Under the pieces are notes generated by a model that was given only the letters and a program-made list of their open reading frames with translations, did not search any database and was not told the DNA's origin. DNA of 23,929 bases from JAFTYR01 sp964571375 (GTDB lineage Bacteria; Pseudomonadota; Gammaproteobacteria; Burkholderiales; Burkholderiaceae_F): NCBI GenBank assembly GCA_964571375.1, contig CAZNBL010000019.1, positions 1 to 23,929 of the forward strand. Direction: 5' to 3'. Of this stretch, positions 23,655 through 23,929 are shown piece by piece (positions within the stretch are counted from its first letter, which is position 1; each line of letters starts with the position of its first letter). Made by a program: the position numbers and the translations under genes.

Positions 23655-23929
23655 TCAGCACTGCGGAGGAATCAGGAACCCCTGAATACCTTCGAAGACC
23701 ATCTGTGCGGAAAGTGCGGCAAGAATCAGACCGGTCAGTTTGCTGAGCACGGTAATACCGTTTTTGCCGATGGCTCTTTCGATATGAGTGGAGAGCCAGA
23801 GAACCAGGCCGACGCACAAAATGGCAGCAACGATCATCAGGTAAGCCACCGTAAATTCAAGAGCGCCGTTTAATTTACCGCCGTAGACGAGAAGAGCGCC
23901 GACAGAACCCGGTCCGAGCGTTACGGGAA
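23655..23929 (-). CDS. MarC-family integral membrane protein (5' end cut by window edge)
   Basis: The last 90 or so codons of a membrane protein are present; the start lies beyond the right edge. The fragment begins with PVTLGPGSVGALLVYGG, the MarC-family PLTxGPG signature. It continues with a membrane helix (TVAYLMIVAAILCVGLVLWL), the segment IGKNGITVLSKLTGLILAALSAQMV and the short tail GFLIPPQC. Members are multi-helix inner-membrane proteins of uncertain transport function, often named MarC or NAAT family. Family assignment is good; the substrate is unknown. Confidence 0.88.
   Translation of the reverse strand, partial: PVTLGPGSVGALLVYGGKLNGALEFTVAYLMIVAAILCVGLVLWLSTHIERAIGKNGITVLSKLTGLILAALSAQMVFEGIQGFLIPPQC

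Overview
The window looks like chromosomal DNA of a respiring betaproteobacterium. My best guess is a gut member of the Burkholderiales, of the Sutterella/Parasutterella type. The assignment is an inference from gene content: a hup/hya-type uptake hydrogenase cluster, a complete System I cytochrome c maturation operon, an octaheme nitrite reductase, rubrerythrin and a parvulin. No rRNA or other marker is present to confirm it. I saw no tRNA, rRNA, CRISPR array, insertion sequence or prophage gene.

Left region (1-11254, minus strand): one long, tightly packed operon for a membrane-bound group 1 [NiFe] uptake hydrogenase and its maturation machinery. In transcription order it reads hyaA (small subunit, Tat-exported) - hyaB (large subunit) - hyaC (cytochrome b) - hyaD (endopeptidase) - hupF - hyaE - hyaF - hupI (rubredoxin) - a possible 30-codon reading frame - hupK - hypA - hypB - hypF - hypC - hypD, with hypD running off the left edge. 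The order is that of rhizobial hup clusters, except that hupJ is absent. The small subunit carries all six proximal-cluster cysteines of oxygen-tolerant hydrogenases.

Middle region (11614-19074, plus strand): after a 359-bp divergent intergenic region comes ccmABCDEFGHI, the full System I heme-ligation pathway. The last gene, ccmI, is broken by a perfect 313-bp tandem duplication (17462-18087) that shifts the reading frame. Removing one unit restores a 464-residue CcmI.

Right region (19075-23929): a convergent parvulin-type isomerase gene (minus); then on the plus strand an eight-heme nitrite reductase, with a CxxCK catalytic heme and a Tyr-x-Cys motif, followed by a second, shorter CcmI-like gene; then rubrerythrin (minus) and the 3' end of a MarC-family membrane protein gene (minus).

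Functionally the parts fit together. Periplasmic hydrogen oxidation feeds electrons through cytochrome b to quinone. A multiheme periplasmic reductase can consume electrons by reducing nitrite to ammonium. The ccm operon, possibly helped by the second CcmI, attaches the hemes. The quinol-to-nitrite-reductase link (NrfH or NrfBCD type) is not in the window.
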